Shown here: positions 45,664-55,379 of the stretch, piece after piece
How positions within the stretch are numbered: the first letter of the stretch is position 1
How the letters are laid out: each line of letters opens with the position of its first letter
Source: Thermoleophilia bacterium
GTDB taxonomy: Bacteria > Actinomycetota > Thermoleophilia > RBG-16-64-13
Direction: 5' to 3'
NCBI GenBank assembly: GCA_027493445.1
Contig: JAOSKU010000001.1
Coordinates: forward strand, 2,066,822-2,130,821
Length of the DNA stretch: 64,000 nt
Notes under the pieces: model-generated
Database searches by the model: none
The model's input: the letters and a program-made list of their open reading frames with translations, nothing else
What the model was told of the DNA's origin: nothing
Program-made: the position numbers and the translations under genes

Positions 45664-45885
45664 CTACCTCCCCTTCGACCTGATGTAGTCCAGCACCCCC
45701 TCAGGGGGCTCCTCGGCCACCCGGAAGTCGAGGACGGCGGGGGCGCGCGGCTGTTGGCCTTCGGGGCCCGCTCGGCGGCCGGGGTGATCTGGCTTCGTTC
45801 CTCCACCCGCTCCCCATAGCAGCCGCAGGCCTGGGCTACCCGGGGATGGAGATAGGCGGCGACGTCAGCCTCGAGCAGTGGCGTG
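45664..45885 (-). pseudogene. C-terminal remnant of a TPP-dependent acetolactate-synthase-like enzyme
   Basis: Ending at a TAG (45664-45666), the minus strand reads HPRVAQACGCYGERVEE, SQITPAAERA, and after a one-base shift PAVLDFRVAEEPPEGVLDYI. This is the usual C-terminal 70 residues of acetolactate-synthase-type enzymes (acgcygERVE.pxxi.pAleRAl...pavLd). Nothing upstream belongs to that family. It is a stranded gene end next to the putA regulator. Confidence 0.55.
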
Positions 45886-45887
45886 AA

Positions 45888-46202
45888 TGTTCTTGCTCGC
45901 AGAGATGGCTTTGTCGATGGGCTGAAACTTGCCTGCGGCATCCCGGTAGTGGATGGGGTCAAGAAGGACCTTCACCTCGCGAGAGCCGTCCGGGATGGCT
46001 TACTCTCAGGAGTAGGCTGTCCGCTTCTTCGTGAGTTCCTGCGAGGCCGGGGCCAGAAGACCGGGAAGGATGGTTTCAGCCGAGGTGCTCGGGCCCGGCT
46101 CCTGGGCCTGGCCGCCGACAGGGCGAGCGGTTCGAACAGGAACAGGAGGATCAGGCAGGCGGCCAAAAGGCGGGACACGGAGTCGCGGGCGAAGGCGACC
46201 AT
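45888..46202 (-). pseudogene. N-terminal remnant of a secreted RHS/YD-type protein
   Basis: ATG 46202 has GGGGAGAG upstream and encodes a signal peptide (MVAFARDSVSRLLAACLILL, FLFEPLALSAARP). After frame changes, QELTKKRTAYS and AIPDGSREVKVLLDPIHYRD, then AAGKFQPIDKAI appear, the pattern found just after the signal peptide in large RHS/YD-repeat wall proteins (pdGs ... pvhYrD..GkwqpID). Stop codons interrupt it, and it ends where the TPP-enzyme remnant begins. It is a decayed gene start. Confidence 0.5.
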
Positions 46203-46528
46203 CTCTCCCCTTTCGTCGAATCCGTGATCCGAGCCCGGCGAGACGGCCTCGAAAAGACCGCGAAGTGGGCGTGTCCGGCTTCGTGGCCCATTGGGAAAGA
46301 CGCGACAGGGTCGACCATCCTGTCCGCCGCACTCGCAGGCAGGGCTGTTTCCCCTGGGGCTGGAGCGATCACTGCTGGCGTTCGATGACCGGCGAAGTCA
46401 CGTTGCGAAGAGGTAGGCTGAAGCGTCCGAGGCAAAACGCACTCTGACCGGCTGCTGGTTCGTGTTTGAGAACCGAATGGCCGAACAGCTTGTCTTGTAG
46501 CCCCGGCTGCACTGAGCCGTGCCACGGC
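46203..46528. other. Gap of about 325 bases with no recognised gene
   Basis: No open frame here has a start signal, family motif or convincing coding bias. It separates the accessory island from the housekeeping block. Confidence 0.4.
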
Positions 46529-47193
46529 CTAGCCGGTCGCGGCGGCGATGCGCGCGAGGAGCTCGGCGGCGGGCGCCGTCCCCTCGCGCAGCACCAGCGG
46601 AGTCCTTCCCTGGAGCAAAGGACGCAGGTCAACCACGGTCGAGGGCCGGCCGGCCGGCCTCGCGCCCAGATCGAGGGCGGCCGCGCTGTGCATGAGCACC
46701 CGGGGGTCGACTTCGTGAAGATCGGCGGGATCGGAGCCGCCGCTGAGGTTGGCGCTGGTGGCGGCCAGGGGCACTCCCAACCGCGCAAGCAGCTCCAGGA
46801 GAGGCGGGTGAGCGGGCACGCGCACACCCAGGGAGTCCGGCGTCCCCACCAAAGGAGGCCGGGCGATCGAGGTGGACACCACGAAGGTGTACGGGCCCGG
46901 CAGCAGCGCCCGCAGAACCCTGGCGACCGCGTCGCCCACGTCGGGCAGCAGCTCGAAGATCGCCCCTGCCGAGGGGAAGAGCACGGCCACCGGCCGCTCT
47001 TCGGCCCGGCCCTTGGCCGCAAAGAGCCGGCGGACGCCGGTGGCGCTGTTCCAGGAGGCGGCTAGTCCGTACACGGTGTCGGTGGGAAGGCCGATCACCG
47101 CTCCTCTCTCCAGGGCTCGAGCCAGGAGGGCCACAGTGGGGCCGTCAAGCGCCTCGCTTCCGAGGCGCAGAGCGCCCGCCTTCGCCGCCCGCA
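46529..47193 (-). CDS. tsaC: L-threonylcarbamoyladenylate synthase (Sua5/YrdC domain)
   Basis: The domain carries GAVIGLPTDTVYGLAASW, FAAKGRAEERPVAVLFPSA, ALLPGPYTFVVSTSIARPP, LGVRVPAHPPLLELLARLG and PLAATSANLSGGSDP, the YrdC signature for the first step of tRNA t6A synthesis. The reading frame continues without a stop from the C-terminal part of prmC, so it may be the second half of a PrmC-TsaC fusion. An internal GTG at 47193 with AAGGAG 6 bases upstream could also start a separate protein of about 221 residues. Confidence 0.88.
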
Positions 47194-48089
47194 CTATGCG
47201 CTCCTTGCCGGACATGTCCCGAATGGCGTCGGCCAGCGCGAAGCCGGCCGCCCGCGCCAGGTCGCCGACCGGGGCCGCCTGGGTCTCGCCCACTTCCAGG
47301 AAAAGGGCGCCGCCGGGTCCCAGGGCTTGTGAGGCCTGCGGAATCAACCGCCGGTAGACGTCGAGACCGTCGACCCCCGCCCGTAGGGCGGCTTTCGGCT
47401 CGAAAAAGGCGCACACCGGGATCGAGGCCGGCCAGCTCGGCCTCGGTGACGTATGGGGGATTGGCCACCACCACGCGCAGGCTGCCGGAACGCACGCCGG
47501 CCAGCAGGTCGGCCGCCCGTAGCTCGACGAGTCCCTCGAGGCCCAGCGCCTGCCGGTTGCGGGTCGCCACGGCCAGGGCTTCGTCGCTGACGTCCGTGGC
47601 CAGCACCCGCAGGCCCGCCTCGGAGGCCAGGGCCAGCGCGATGGCCCCGCTGCCCGTACCCACGTCGACCACGCGCGGCGGCTCGGCCGCGGCCCCGCCG
47701 CCGGCCGTGGTTTCGGAGTCAGCCGGCAGGAGAGGATGGGTCTCGAGCCAGTCGAGGACGGACTGCACCAGCTCCTCGGTCTCGGGACGGGGGATGAGGA
47801 CGGCGGGCGAGACCTCGAGGGTGAGGTAGCGGAATGCCGCCCGGCCCAGAATGTAGGCTACCGGCTCCTGCCGGGCCCTGCGGGACACCAGCTCACGGAA
47901 GGCGGCCACCTCGGCCTCGGTGAGGGGACGATCGTACTGCGTGTAGAGGTCGATACGCTGCAGCCCCAGGGTCTCGGCCAGCAGGAGCTCGGCGTCGAGC
48001 CGGGGGGAGGTGGAGCCCTTGCCGGCCAGGTACTCCGCTGAGACGGCCAGCAGCCGGGTGATGTCCCAGCGGGCCGCCGCGGGGCTCAC
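47190..48089 (-). CDS. prmC: Release factor glutamine N5-methyltransferase (frameshifted, possibly fused to TsaC)
   Basis: GTG 48089 overlaps the prfA stop. The N-terminal helical domain ([40 protein letters not shown]) is followed by [20 protein letters not shown], the SAM site [20 protein letters not shown] and the catalytic [16 protein letters not shown]. The frame then changes near 47420 and resumes as [20 protein letters not shown] and [11 protein letters not shown], the normal PrmC end. There is no stop codon before the TsaC domain. PrmC methylates the GGQ glutamine of release factors, and its substrate RF1 is encoded directly upstream. Confidence 0.9.
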
Positions 48090-49164
48090 CGCGCGGCCAC
48101 CTCGGCCAGCTGCTCGGCCCGGTCCTGCGCGATCAGGGCCTCAGTGAACTCCTCCAGCTCGCCTTCGAGGATGCCTTCCAACCGGTGGGAGGTGAAGCCC
48201 ACGCGGTGGTCGGTCACCCGACCCTGAGGAAAGTTGTAGGTGCGGATCTTCTGGGCCCGGTCGCCGGTGCCCACCTGGCTGCGGCGCCGGGCGGCCTCCT
48301 CGGCGTCCTTCTCGGCCTGAGCCAGGGCGTTCAGCCGAGCCCGCAGGATGCGCATGGCGCGCTCCTTGTTCTGCAGTTGCGACTTCTCGTCCTGGCAGGA
48401 GACCACCAGGCCGGTGGGGACGTGGGTGATGCGTACGGCGGAGTCGGTGGTATTGACCGACTGCCCTCCGGGGCCCGACGAGCGGTAGACGTCCACGCGC
48501 AGGTCGTTGGGGTCGATGGTGATCTCCACCTCCTCGGCCTCGGGCAGCACGGCCACCGTGGCGGTGGAGGTGTGGATGCGGCCCGTCGACTCGGTCACCG
48601 GCACCCGCTGCACGCGGTGCACGCCTGACTCGTACTTGAAGACACCGAAGGCGCCCCGACCCTTCACTTCGAAGATGATCTCCTTGAGCCCGCCAATGGG
48701 GGACTCGCTGGTGCTGAGCACTTCGAGCTTGAACCGCAGCCGCTCGGCGTAGCGGGTGAGCATGCGGTAGATCTCGGCCGCGAAGAGGGCGGCCTCGTCG
48801 CCGCCGGCGGCCGAACGCACCTCGATGATGGCATTCTTGTCGTCCCGGGGTCCTTCTCGAGGGTGGCCAGGCGGATCTCGTCCTCCAGGCGCTCAACGGT
48901 CGCCTGAGCCTTGGCCCGCTCCTCGGTGAGATACTCGCGCATCTCCTCGTCGAGGCCGCCCTCGGCCAGCATGCCTTCGGCGTCCCGCTCGGCCTCCCGG
49001 GCCCCCAGGTACTCTTGGGCCAGCCGGTGGGCTTCGGCCAGGTCGGCGTGGCTCTTCGAGACCTCGGCGTAACGGGCCGGGTCGTCGTAGATGGAGGGGT
49101 CGGCGAGCTCCCCGGTCAGGGCCTCGTACTTCTCCACGATCTCTTTGGCAAGCTTCTCGATCAT
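48086..49164 (-). CDS. prfA: Peptide chain release factor 1 (one frameshift)
   Basis: ATG 49164 gives about 359 residues. The N-terminal frame ([20 protein letters not shown] ... [17 protein letters not shown]) joins the second frame at [20 protein letters not shown] if one base is added to the three-C run at 48844-48846. The catalytic [20 protein letters not shown] holds the GGQ motif. [20 protein letters not shown] is conserved in RF1. It precedes prmC with overlapping stop and start, the common order. Confidence 0.93.
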
Positions 49165-49180
49165 CTGCGGGTACTCCGAA

Positions 49181-50251
49181 TCAGGTGGCCACCAGGCCGC
49201 GAGGCAGCGGCTCGCCGCCCGCCTCCACGCGCAGGACCTCTTCGAGGGCGGCCACCGCCACCGCCACCTGGTCGTCGGAGGGCTCGCGGGTGGTAAGACG
49301 TTGCAGGGCCAGACCGGGCCATAGCACGCCGCGGGCGATGGGACCCTCCTTGTGGCGGCCGGCGTAACGGATGATCTCATAGGCCAGGCCGGCCACGATG
49401 GGGATGCCCACCACCCGTGACAGCACCAGAACGGCCAGATTCGGCTTGCCCACGGTAGCGAAGACCAGGATGGCCACCACCATGACTACCAGCAGGAAGG
49501 CCGTGCCGCAGCGGGGATGCAGGGGCGAGTACCGACCCGCCCGTAGGTCGGCCAGGTCGACCCCGGCTTCGTAGGCGTGGATGACCTCGTGCTCGGCTCC
49601 GTGGTACTCGAAGACGCGACGCAGGTCGGGGATGCGCGAGATCACGACGATGTACACGAGGAATATGGCTATGCGGATGACTCCCTCGACCAGGTTGAAC
49701 ACGAAGGCGTTGGAGAAGACGTCCTCGAAGTACTTGACCACCGCCAGGGGGATGACCACGAACAGCACCACGGCCAGAGCCAGAGCGACGATGAAGGTGA
49801 CGGCCATCTCCCGCCAGCCCAGCTGCTGGGAACCCCCGCCCTTGCCGGCCGGCGGCGGTGCCGGGAGCGGGACGGCGGCCCCGGAGGGGGACTCGGCGGC
49901 GCCCTTCAGGACGATCTCCTCGGCCGGGGACTCCTCCAGGCTCAGGTTGGCCGACAGTCCCAGGGCCCTCACGCCCAACACCAGCGACTCCACCAGGGTA
50001 GCCACCCCCCGGAGCACCGGCAGCTTGAGGACCGGATAGCGCTCACCGGCTGGCTGCAGCGGGAAGGAGTGACGGGCGATCCCTCCGGAGGGCCGGCGGA
50101 CGGCCAGGCTCCAGGAGCGGCGGCCCCGCATCATGACCCCCTCGAGCACGGCCTGACCGCCGATAGGATGGTCGTGGGCAGTCACGCCGAGGACGGCTCG
50201 CATCCCGGCGAACAACGAAACGATCTTCCCGAAAACCTTCACGAAAGTCAT
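49181..50251 (-). CDS. DUF1385 membrane protein
   Basis: The 356-residue protein has the DUF1385 core: PIGGQAVLEGVMMRGRRSWS, VFEYHGAEHEVIHAYEAG with His/Glu residues, and SPLHPRCGTAFLLVVMVV. There are about five membrane segments (MAVTFIVALALAVVLFVVIP, IFLVYIVVIS and others). Its function is unknown; it is usually located beside prfA or rpmE in Gram-positive and actinobacterial genomes, as here. ATG 50251 has GGAGGG upstream. Confidence 0.9.
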   Translation of the reverse strand: MTFVKVFGKIVSLFAGMRAVLGVTAHDHPIGGQAVLEGVMMRGRRSWSLAVRRPSGGIARHSFPLQPAGERYPVLKLPVLRGVATLVESLVLGVRALGLSANLSLEESPAEEIVLKGAAESPSGAAVPLPAPPPAGKGGGSQQLGWREMAVTFIVALALAVVLFVVIPLAVVKYFEDVFSNAFVFNLVEGVIRIAIFLVYIVVISRIPDLRRVFEYHGAEHEVIHAYEAGVDLADLRAGRYSPLHPRCGTAFLLVVMVVAILVFATVGKPNLAVLVLSRVVGIPIVAGLAYEIIRYAGRHKEGPIARGVLWPGLALQRLTTREPSDDQVAVAVAALEEVLRVEAGGEPLPRGLVAT

Positions 50252-50272
50252 TATCCCTCCAGCGACCAGGCC

Positions 50273-50881
50273 CTACCCATCCCACATGGACAGGTTGTCA
50301 ACTCGGCGCACCTCGTGACATCTCCGGCACCGGGCCTGGTAGGACTCGGTGGCCCCCAGCTTGATGAGGGGGTCGTGCTCGGCCGCCGGCCGGCCGTCGA
50401 CCAGGCGCTGCGTGCGCGAGGCCGGGGCGCCACAGACCGAGCAGATGGCCTGCAGCTTGTCCACGAACTCGGCCACCGCCAGGATGGCCGGCATGGGCCC
50501 GAAGGGCAGCCCGCGGAAGTCCTGGTCGAGACCGGCCACGATCACCCTCTTGCCCCTGTCGGCCAGGAACTGGACCACGTGTACCAGCTCGTCGTCGAGG
50601 AATTGGGCCTCATCGACAGCGACCACATCGGCCTCCTCCACACCGGGCGCCAGCAGAATCTCATCGGCCCGGGCGACGCACACGGCGTCCCATCCCCGGC
50701 CGTCGTGGGAGCGGATGCCGCCGCGATCGTAGCGCACGTCGAGCGCAGGCTTAAGCACCAACACATTCTGCCCGGCGATGCCCGCCCGGCGCAGGCGGCG
50801 AAGGAGCTCCTCGCTCTTGCCGCTGAACATGCTCCCGCAGATGACCTCAACCCAGCCGTCACGCTGGGGCAGACGGCGCAT
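50273..50881 (-). CDS. tdk: Thymidine kinase
   Basis: The 202-residue enzyme shows P-loop [36 protein letters not shown] (catalytic Glu) and [18 protein letters not shown], with the zinc-binding lasso region [13 protein letters not shown] and CRRCHEVRR. It is a type II thymidine kinase for nucleoside salvage. It lies between thyX and the DUF1385 gene, so salvage and de novo dTMP supply are encoded together. Confidence 0.95.
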   Translation of the reverse strand: MRRLPQRDGWVEVICGSMFSGKSEELLRRLRRAGIAGQNVLVLKPALDVRYDRGGIRSHDGRGWDAVCVARADEILLAPGVEEADVVAVDEAQFLDDELVHVVQFLADRGKRVIVAGLDQDFRGLPFGPMPAILAVAEFVDKLQAICSVCGAPASRTQRLVDGRPAAEHDPLIKLGATESYQARCRRCHEVRRVDNLSMWDG

Positions 50882-50891
50882 GACGGCCTCG

Positions 50892-51653
50892 CTAGAGCGC
50901 CGGAGCGGCGTCGAACGCGGCGGTGGAGAAGTCCATGGCCGCGATCTCGTCCTCCGTATACTCGTCGCCGCACGTCATCGTGCCCTCAGGGCAGGCGTCG
51001 GTGAGGCAGCCGGGTCCGGTCTGGCCGAAGAGGTTGGGAGCTTTGCGCAGCACCAGGTGGCGCATAGCCCAGGCCAGCCGGTTGATCTCCCATTGGGCCC
51101 GGCGGCAACAACGTACCCGGAAGAAGTGCCTGAGCTCGCGCGCGTTCATGGTCACAACGATCTTGGTCTCGGCGGCATTGGGGAGGACGAAGCGGGCGTC
51201 CTCCTGCACGGTTTCCTTGCCGTAGCCCTGTTCCAGCCCGATCTCGACCAGTCGGTCGTATGCTTCGCGTGCCTGGGCCATGGCCCCCAGGAAGACCTCG
51301 CGGGCCTCGGGCACCGCGGCGATCTTGGGGGGCACGATGAAGTCGTCGTCACCGGTGAAGCGGACATAGCGCTGGGACTGCTGGTTGTACGAGGCCAAGC
51401 GATGGCGCACCAGCTGGTGCGAGCAGGCCCGGGAGATGCCGTCGATGGCGAATGTGAAGCCGGCGTGCTCGAGGGCGCTGTGGTGCCCGGAGCCGACGAG
51501 GATCCGCACCATGCGGCTCACGTCCTCGTCGCTCATGGCCTCGGCCAGGCTGGCGGCACTGACCGGGGCGTAGCAGAGCCGGCCGGCCGCCGCGACCGCC
51601 CTATCGGGCGACGGCGTATGCTGCAGCAGCGTGACCTTGAGGGTGGCTGGCAC
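50892..51653 (-). CDS. thyX: FAD-dependent thymidylate synthase
   Basis: The ThyX motif [14 protein letters not shown] (RHRxxSxxxxSxRY) is present at about residue 84-97, after [40 protein letters not shown] and [20 protein letters not shown] complete the family pattern. The 253-residue protein makes dTMP from dUMP with methylene-tetrahydrofolate and FAD. GTG 51653 starts 13 bases after the rpmE stop. Confidence 0.95.
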   Translation of the reverse strand: MPATLKVTLLQHTPSPDRAVAAAGRLCYAPVSAASLAEAMSDEDVSRMVRILVGSGHHSALEHAGFTFAIDGISRACSHQLVRHRLASYNQQSQRYVRFTGDDDFIVPPKIAAVPEAREVFLGAMAQAREAYDRLVEIGLEQGYGKETVQEDARFVLPNAAETKIVVTMNARELRHFFRVRCCRRAQWEINRLAWAMRHLVLRKAPNLFGQTGPGCLTDACPEGTMTCGDEYTEDEIAAMDFSTAAFDAAPAL

Positions 51654-51665
51654 CGCCGGGGTGAG

Positions 51666-51872
51666 CTACGTGGTCTTCCGGCCGTACTTCTTGTTGAAGC
51701 GCTCCACCCTTCCACCGGTGTCGACCAGGCGCTGCTTGCCCGTGTAGAAGGGATGGCAGACCGAGCAGATCTCCACCTTGATCTCGGGCAGAGTCGAATG
51801 CGTCGTGAAGGTCTCGCCGCACGAGCAGGTGACCTTGCTCTCCACGTATTCCGGATGGATCTCAGGTTTCAA
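51666..51872 (-). CDS. rpmE: 50S ribosomal protein L31
   Basis: The 68-residue protein has [19 protein letters not shown] and [20 protein letters not shown], the zinc-binding (C+) form with CxC and CxxC. It heads the rpmE-thyX-tdk group. ATG 51872 has GGAGGG upstream. Confidence 0.96.
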   Translation of the reverse strand: MKPEIHPEYVESKVTCSCGETFTTHSTLPEIKVEICSVCHPFYTGKQRLVDTGGRVERFNKKYGRKTT

Positions 51873-51910
51873 TGGTCCCTCCTATGGGCCGCCGCTACCG
51901 GCGCGGATAT

Positions 51911-51992
51911 GAGCTCGTTTTAGAACGAAGTCTTGAGCGCCGGAGCGCTAGGCGGCACGATACGGCATCCTCGGCCGCGCCGAAACGAGCTC
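51911..51992. repeat. Dispersed palindromic element, copy A
   Basis: An 82-base element with perfect 10-base terminal inverted repeats GAGCTCGTTT (51911-51920) and AAACGAGCTC (51983-51992). It shares the AGAACGAAG...GCGCCG core with the copies near 59.2, 61.4 and 62.9 kb. It occupies most of the space between the start of rpmE and the end of the CCA transferase gene. Confidence 0.75.
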
Positions 51993-52035
51993 TAATACTC
52001 GAGTTCCACATGATAGCACGTGGAAAAAGCAGCGA

Positions 52036-53465
52036 TCAGGGGCCTGGCGGGAGCCCCTGCCCCCGCCTTTGCTGCAGGTACCCGGCCGCCAGGGCCAAGG
52101 CTTCATCGGCGCCGGCGACCTCTCCCGCCTCCCAGGCGAGCGTCACTTCGCGCAGCACCTCGCCCAGCAGGGGACCGGGCTTCAGGTCGAGGCCGGCCAT
52201 GAGTTCGTGGCCCCCGAGCGGCGGGCGGGGGACGCCGTCCACCGCCCGCCGGCACCAGGCATCCATAAGGGTGCGGGCGGTGGCCAGATGGCGGTCGACC
52301 GACTCCTCCGGGGTGCGGGGGCCCCTGGTGGCCAGACGGTCGGCCACCGACACCATGAGCACCTCGGGCTCCCAGGGAGCGAGGGCCCAAAGGGTAGAGA
52401 CCAAGATCCTGGAGGACAGCGGCTCCTCGTGCTGCACGAAGCCCACGCGCAGGTGCTCCTCCACCACCTTGCGAATGAGGCTGGTGGCCGCCGCCGAGCA
52501 ACGGAGCCGAGTGCAGACGGCCCCGGCCATCCCTGCTCCCACCTCGGTGTGCCCCCAGAAGGTGACACGTCCGCTCTCGTCGACCGCGCGGGTCTGGGGC
52601 TTGGCTACATCGTGGAGCAGCGCTCCCAGGCGCAGGGCTACCGGCCGGGACATCAAGCCGTCGACCGGCTCGGCCAGGCGAGTCTCGAGCTGCTCCCAGG
52701 ACAACCCGAAGAAGCGGCCCGGCTCCGCCAGGATCTCGTCCAGGCGCTCCATGGCCCCGAGGGTGTGGCCGTAGACGTCGAGGTGGTGGAACGGGCTCTG
52801 AGTTACTCCGTGCAGGGCCACCACCTCGGGGAAGAGGGGCTCCAACAGACCCAGGCGGGCCCACTGGCAGACGGCGGTGGCGGAGTGCCCGGCCTCCAGA
52901 GTGAGGACTACCTCGGCCAAGATGCGCTCCGCCGCCGCCTGCGGGAGCCTCCAGGCCTCGGCCCGGGCCAGCTCAGACGTCTGGTCCTCGACGGTCAGAC
53001 CCAGGGTGTGGGCCAGACGGACGGCCCGCAGCAGCCGCAAGGGGTCGTCGGCGAAGATCCGCCGGTCCACGGCCACCAAGCGGCCCTCGCGCAGGTGCCG
53101 GCGGCCGTCGAACGGGTCCACCAATGGGCCGCCGGCCAGAGGTAGGGCCATGGCATTCAGGGTGAAGTCGCGCAGCGCCAGGTCGGCCTCCAAGCTGCCC
53201 CCGCGCAGGCCGGCTACATCGATGTGCCCTCATCGCCGACCACCCGGTAGGCGCCCCACTCCGCGGAAAGCGCGAACCAGGGGCGGCCCGCGCCGGTGGC
53301 AACCTCACGGGTCACCTGAGCCGGGTCGTCGGCCACCACCACGTCCACATCGGGGCTGAAACGGCCCAGTTCCCGGTCGCGTACCGAGCCGCCCACCAAC
53401 CAGCCCGCGGAACCCCTACGGCGCATCACGGCGAGAAGGGCAGCCAGGATGGTGCTCTGCGACAC
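52036..53465 (-). CDS. cca: CCA tRNA nucleotidyltransferase / poly(A) polymerase family (one frameshift)
   Basis: GTG 53465 with GGAGG upstream begins AGWLVGGSVRDRELGRFSPD with the nucleotidyltransferase GGxxRD...DVDVVV site. The frame breaks at GDEG; one base added to the three-C run at 53227-53229 gives GHIDVAGLRGGSLEADLALR, then DFTLNAMALPLAGGPLVDPF. RRIFADDPLRLLRAVRLAHT follows (head/neck domains), then an HD-like region RPVALRLGALLHDVAKPQTR. The restored length is about 476 residues. It adds or repairs the tRNA CCA end. Confidence 0.9.
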
Positions 53466-53494
53466 AGCCCCGCCTCCGCCGGCCTCTGGGTGGT

Positions 53495-53776
53495 CTACTT
53501 CTTGCCGCTCTGCCGGCGCTGACGGCGGTTGAACAGGAAGGACTCCCAGAAGTAGATGAAGGTCGCGTAGAAGAAGAAGAAGATGAAGGTCCAGAGGAGG
53601 TCGACCCAGACGGGCCGGCCGCCGCCCTTCAGGACCAGGCGCACGAGGATCAGGTACAGAGCCGCGAGGATCGCCCCCTGGATGGCCGACCGCTTGATCG
53701 TGGGGCGGCGTGGTCCCCGCACCTTGGGCTGCTGCTGCGCCTGCCGGTAGGCGCGCCGGGTCTCTTTCTTAGCCAT
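53495..53776 (-). CDS. Small membrane protein of unknown function
   Basis: A 93-residue protein starting at ATG 53776, overlapping the alr stop. A basic N-terminus (MAKKETRRAYRQAQQQPKVR) precedes two membrane segments (GAILAALYLILVRLVL and WTFIFFFFYATFIYFW), and the tail is very basic (FNRRQRRQSGKK). Both ends would lie in the cytoplasm. No family was recognised. Confidence 0.65.
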   Translation of the reverse strand: MAKKETRRAYRQAQQQPKVRGPRRPTIKRSAIQGAILAALYLILVRLVLKGGGRPVWVDLLWTFIFFFFYATFIYFWESFLFNRRQRRQSGKK

Positions 53777-54911
53777 GATCCTCCAACTCGTCCGTGTGTG
53801 ACGGCACCCCCACGTACTCTCGTTGCACGCGGGCCGTGAGGGAGCAGGTGATCTCGTAGTTGATGGTGCCCGCATGGGCGGCCAGCTCCTCGGCGGTGAT
53901 GCGCTCGCTCCCCTGCTCACCGATGAGCACCACCGGGTCGCCGAAGCGCACGGGTGCGTCCCGGCCAACCTCGACCAGAAACTGGTCCATGCACACCGTC
54001 CCCACGCGAGCATAGCGCTTTCCGCCGATGAGCACATCGCCCTTGTTCGAGAGCGCGCGGAAGAAACCATCGCCGTAGCCGATCGGTACCAGCGCCACCC
54101 GGGTGCGACGGGCCGCCTTCCAGGTGAGAGAGTAGCTGACCCCGTCCCCCGGCTCCAGGTCGCGGACCGTGGCCACGAAGCTGCTGAGGGAGAGCGCGGG
54201 CGACAGGCCATCGCCGGCGGGATCGTGTTGGAAGGGCGACAGACCGTAGACGGCGATGCCGCAACGCACCAGGTCGAAGTGAGAGGACGGATGGCCGAGC
54301 GTGGCTGCCGAGTTGGCCGCATGGTAGCGGACCTGGGGCCAGGCTCGCCGTACGGGTTCGATCGTCCGCCGAAAGACCCCCAGCTGGGAGCGCGTGAATT
54401 CGGGATCGACGTCGGCGCAGGCCAGGTGGGTCATGACCGCCGTCAGCTCCAGCCAGGGGTGCGCCGCTACGGCCTCCACCAGGGCGGGCACCTCGGCCGG
54501 GGCGGCCCCCAAGCGATGCATGCCGGTGTCGACTTTCAGATGCAGGCCCACCCTCGTCTGCATGCGCGCCGCCACCCGGCCGACGGACCGGACGAACTCG
54601 GGCGACCACAGAGCGAAGGCCGCCCCCGTCTTCACGGCTTCCTCGACCTGCTCGTCGAGGACGGGGCCCATGACCAGGGCGCCGCGGGCCAGGCCGGCGT
54701 CGTGCAGGCTACAGGCCTCCTCGCAGGTGGTGACCGCCAGCCCCATGGCTCCTGCCTGCAACGCGGCCTGGGCGACCGGCACGGCACCGTGCCCGTAGCC
54801 GTCGGCCTTGACCACGGCGATGCAGGCGGCGTGCGGGGACAAGCGCCCGCGGATGGCGGCGATGTTCCGTCGCACGGCGGCCAGATCGACAGTGGCGCGG
54901 GCCCGGTACAC
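53769..54911 (-). CDS. alr: Alanine racemase
   Basis: The 380-residue protein has the PLP-lysine motif AVVKADGYGHGAVPVAQAAL, LHLKVDTGMHRLG, VRCGIAVYGLSP and the C-terminal domain GGKRYARVGTVCMDQFLVEV with the catalytic region of the second subunit. It makes D-alanine for peptidoglycan. It starts at GTG 54911, four bases downstream of the CBS gene, in the classical acpS-nnr-alr neighbourhood. Confidence 0.95.
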   Translation of the reverse strand: MYRARATVDLAAVRRNIAAIRGRLSPHAACIAVVKADGYGHGAVPVAQAALQAGAMGLAVTTCEEACSLHDAGLARGALVMGPVLDEQVEEAVKTGAAFALWSPEFVRSVGRVAARMQTRVGLHLKVDTGMHRLGAAPAEVPALVEAVAAHPWLELTAVMTHLACADVDPEFTRSQLGVFRRTIEPVRRAWPQVRYHAANSAATLGHPSSHFDLVRCGIAVYGLSPFQHDPAGDGLSPALSLSSFVATVRDLEPGDGVSYSLTWKAARRTRVALVPIGYGDGFFRALSNKGDVLIGGKRYARVGTVCMDQFLVEVGRDAPVRFGDPVVLIGEQGSERITAEELAAHAGTINYEITCSLTARVQREYVGVPSHTDELEDHG

Positions 54912-54914
54912 GCG

Positions 54915-55379
54915 TCAGGTCTGAAGGTCGGCGATGGCCCTGACCACGTCGGCCCTGGTGACGATGCCCACCAGCACGCCGTCTTCCACCACGGGCAGGC
55001 GGTTCACGTTGTTGTCGGCCATCAGGGTGGCCATCTCGTGGACGGTCGCCCCGGGCTCGACCGTGAGGACCTCGGTGCTCATGACGTCGGCTACCTTCGC
55101 CCCGAAGGCTTTACGGAAACGCTCCTCGAACTTGCGGACGCTCTCCAGGTAGATGGTGCCGTCGAGAAACTGGATGTAGTGGGGGAAGTGAAGGTCGGCG
55201 TCCTGGAGGATCACATCGCCCTCGGTCACGATGCCCACCACATGCCGTTCCCCGTCGATGACCGGCACCCCGCTCACCTTCTTCTCGGCGAGCAGATCGG
55301 CCAGCTCGCGCACCGTCGTCTCAGGGGTGACGGTGATCACCTCGGCCTGCATGATGTCCCTCGCGGTCAGGTCGTCCAC
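54915..55379 (-). CDS. Tandem CBS-domain protein
   Basis: GTG 55379 with GGAGAC upstream gives 154 residues forming two CBS motifs (ARDIMQAEVITVTPETTVRE ... GIVTEGDVILQD and VADVMSTEVLTVEPGATVHE ... GIVTRADVVRAI), separated by an insertion of about 35 residues. Such stand-alone pairs bind adenine nucleotides and act as energy sensors. It is co-encoded with alr and the nnr fusion. Confidence 0.9.
   Translation of the reverse strand: MDDLTARDIMQAEVITVTPETTVRELADLLAEKKVSGVPVIDGERHVVGIVTEGDVILQDADLHFPHYIQFLDGTIYLESVRKFEERFRKAFGAKVADVMSTEVLTVEPGATVHEMATLMADNNVNRLPVVEDGVLVGIVTRADVVRAIADLQT

Noticed and set aside
49577-51004. Long plus-strand open frame of 475 codons opposite tdk, thyX and the DUF1385 gene
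   Set aside because: It is antisense to well-recognised genes, has no family motif and is His/Gly/Asp-rich low-complexity sequence, the usual shadow in high-GC DNA. Other long antisense frames (7356-8573, 53823-55397, 17727-18749) were rejected for the same reason.
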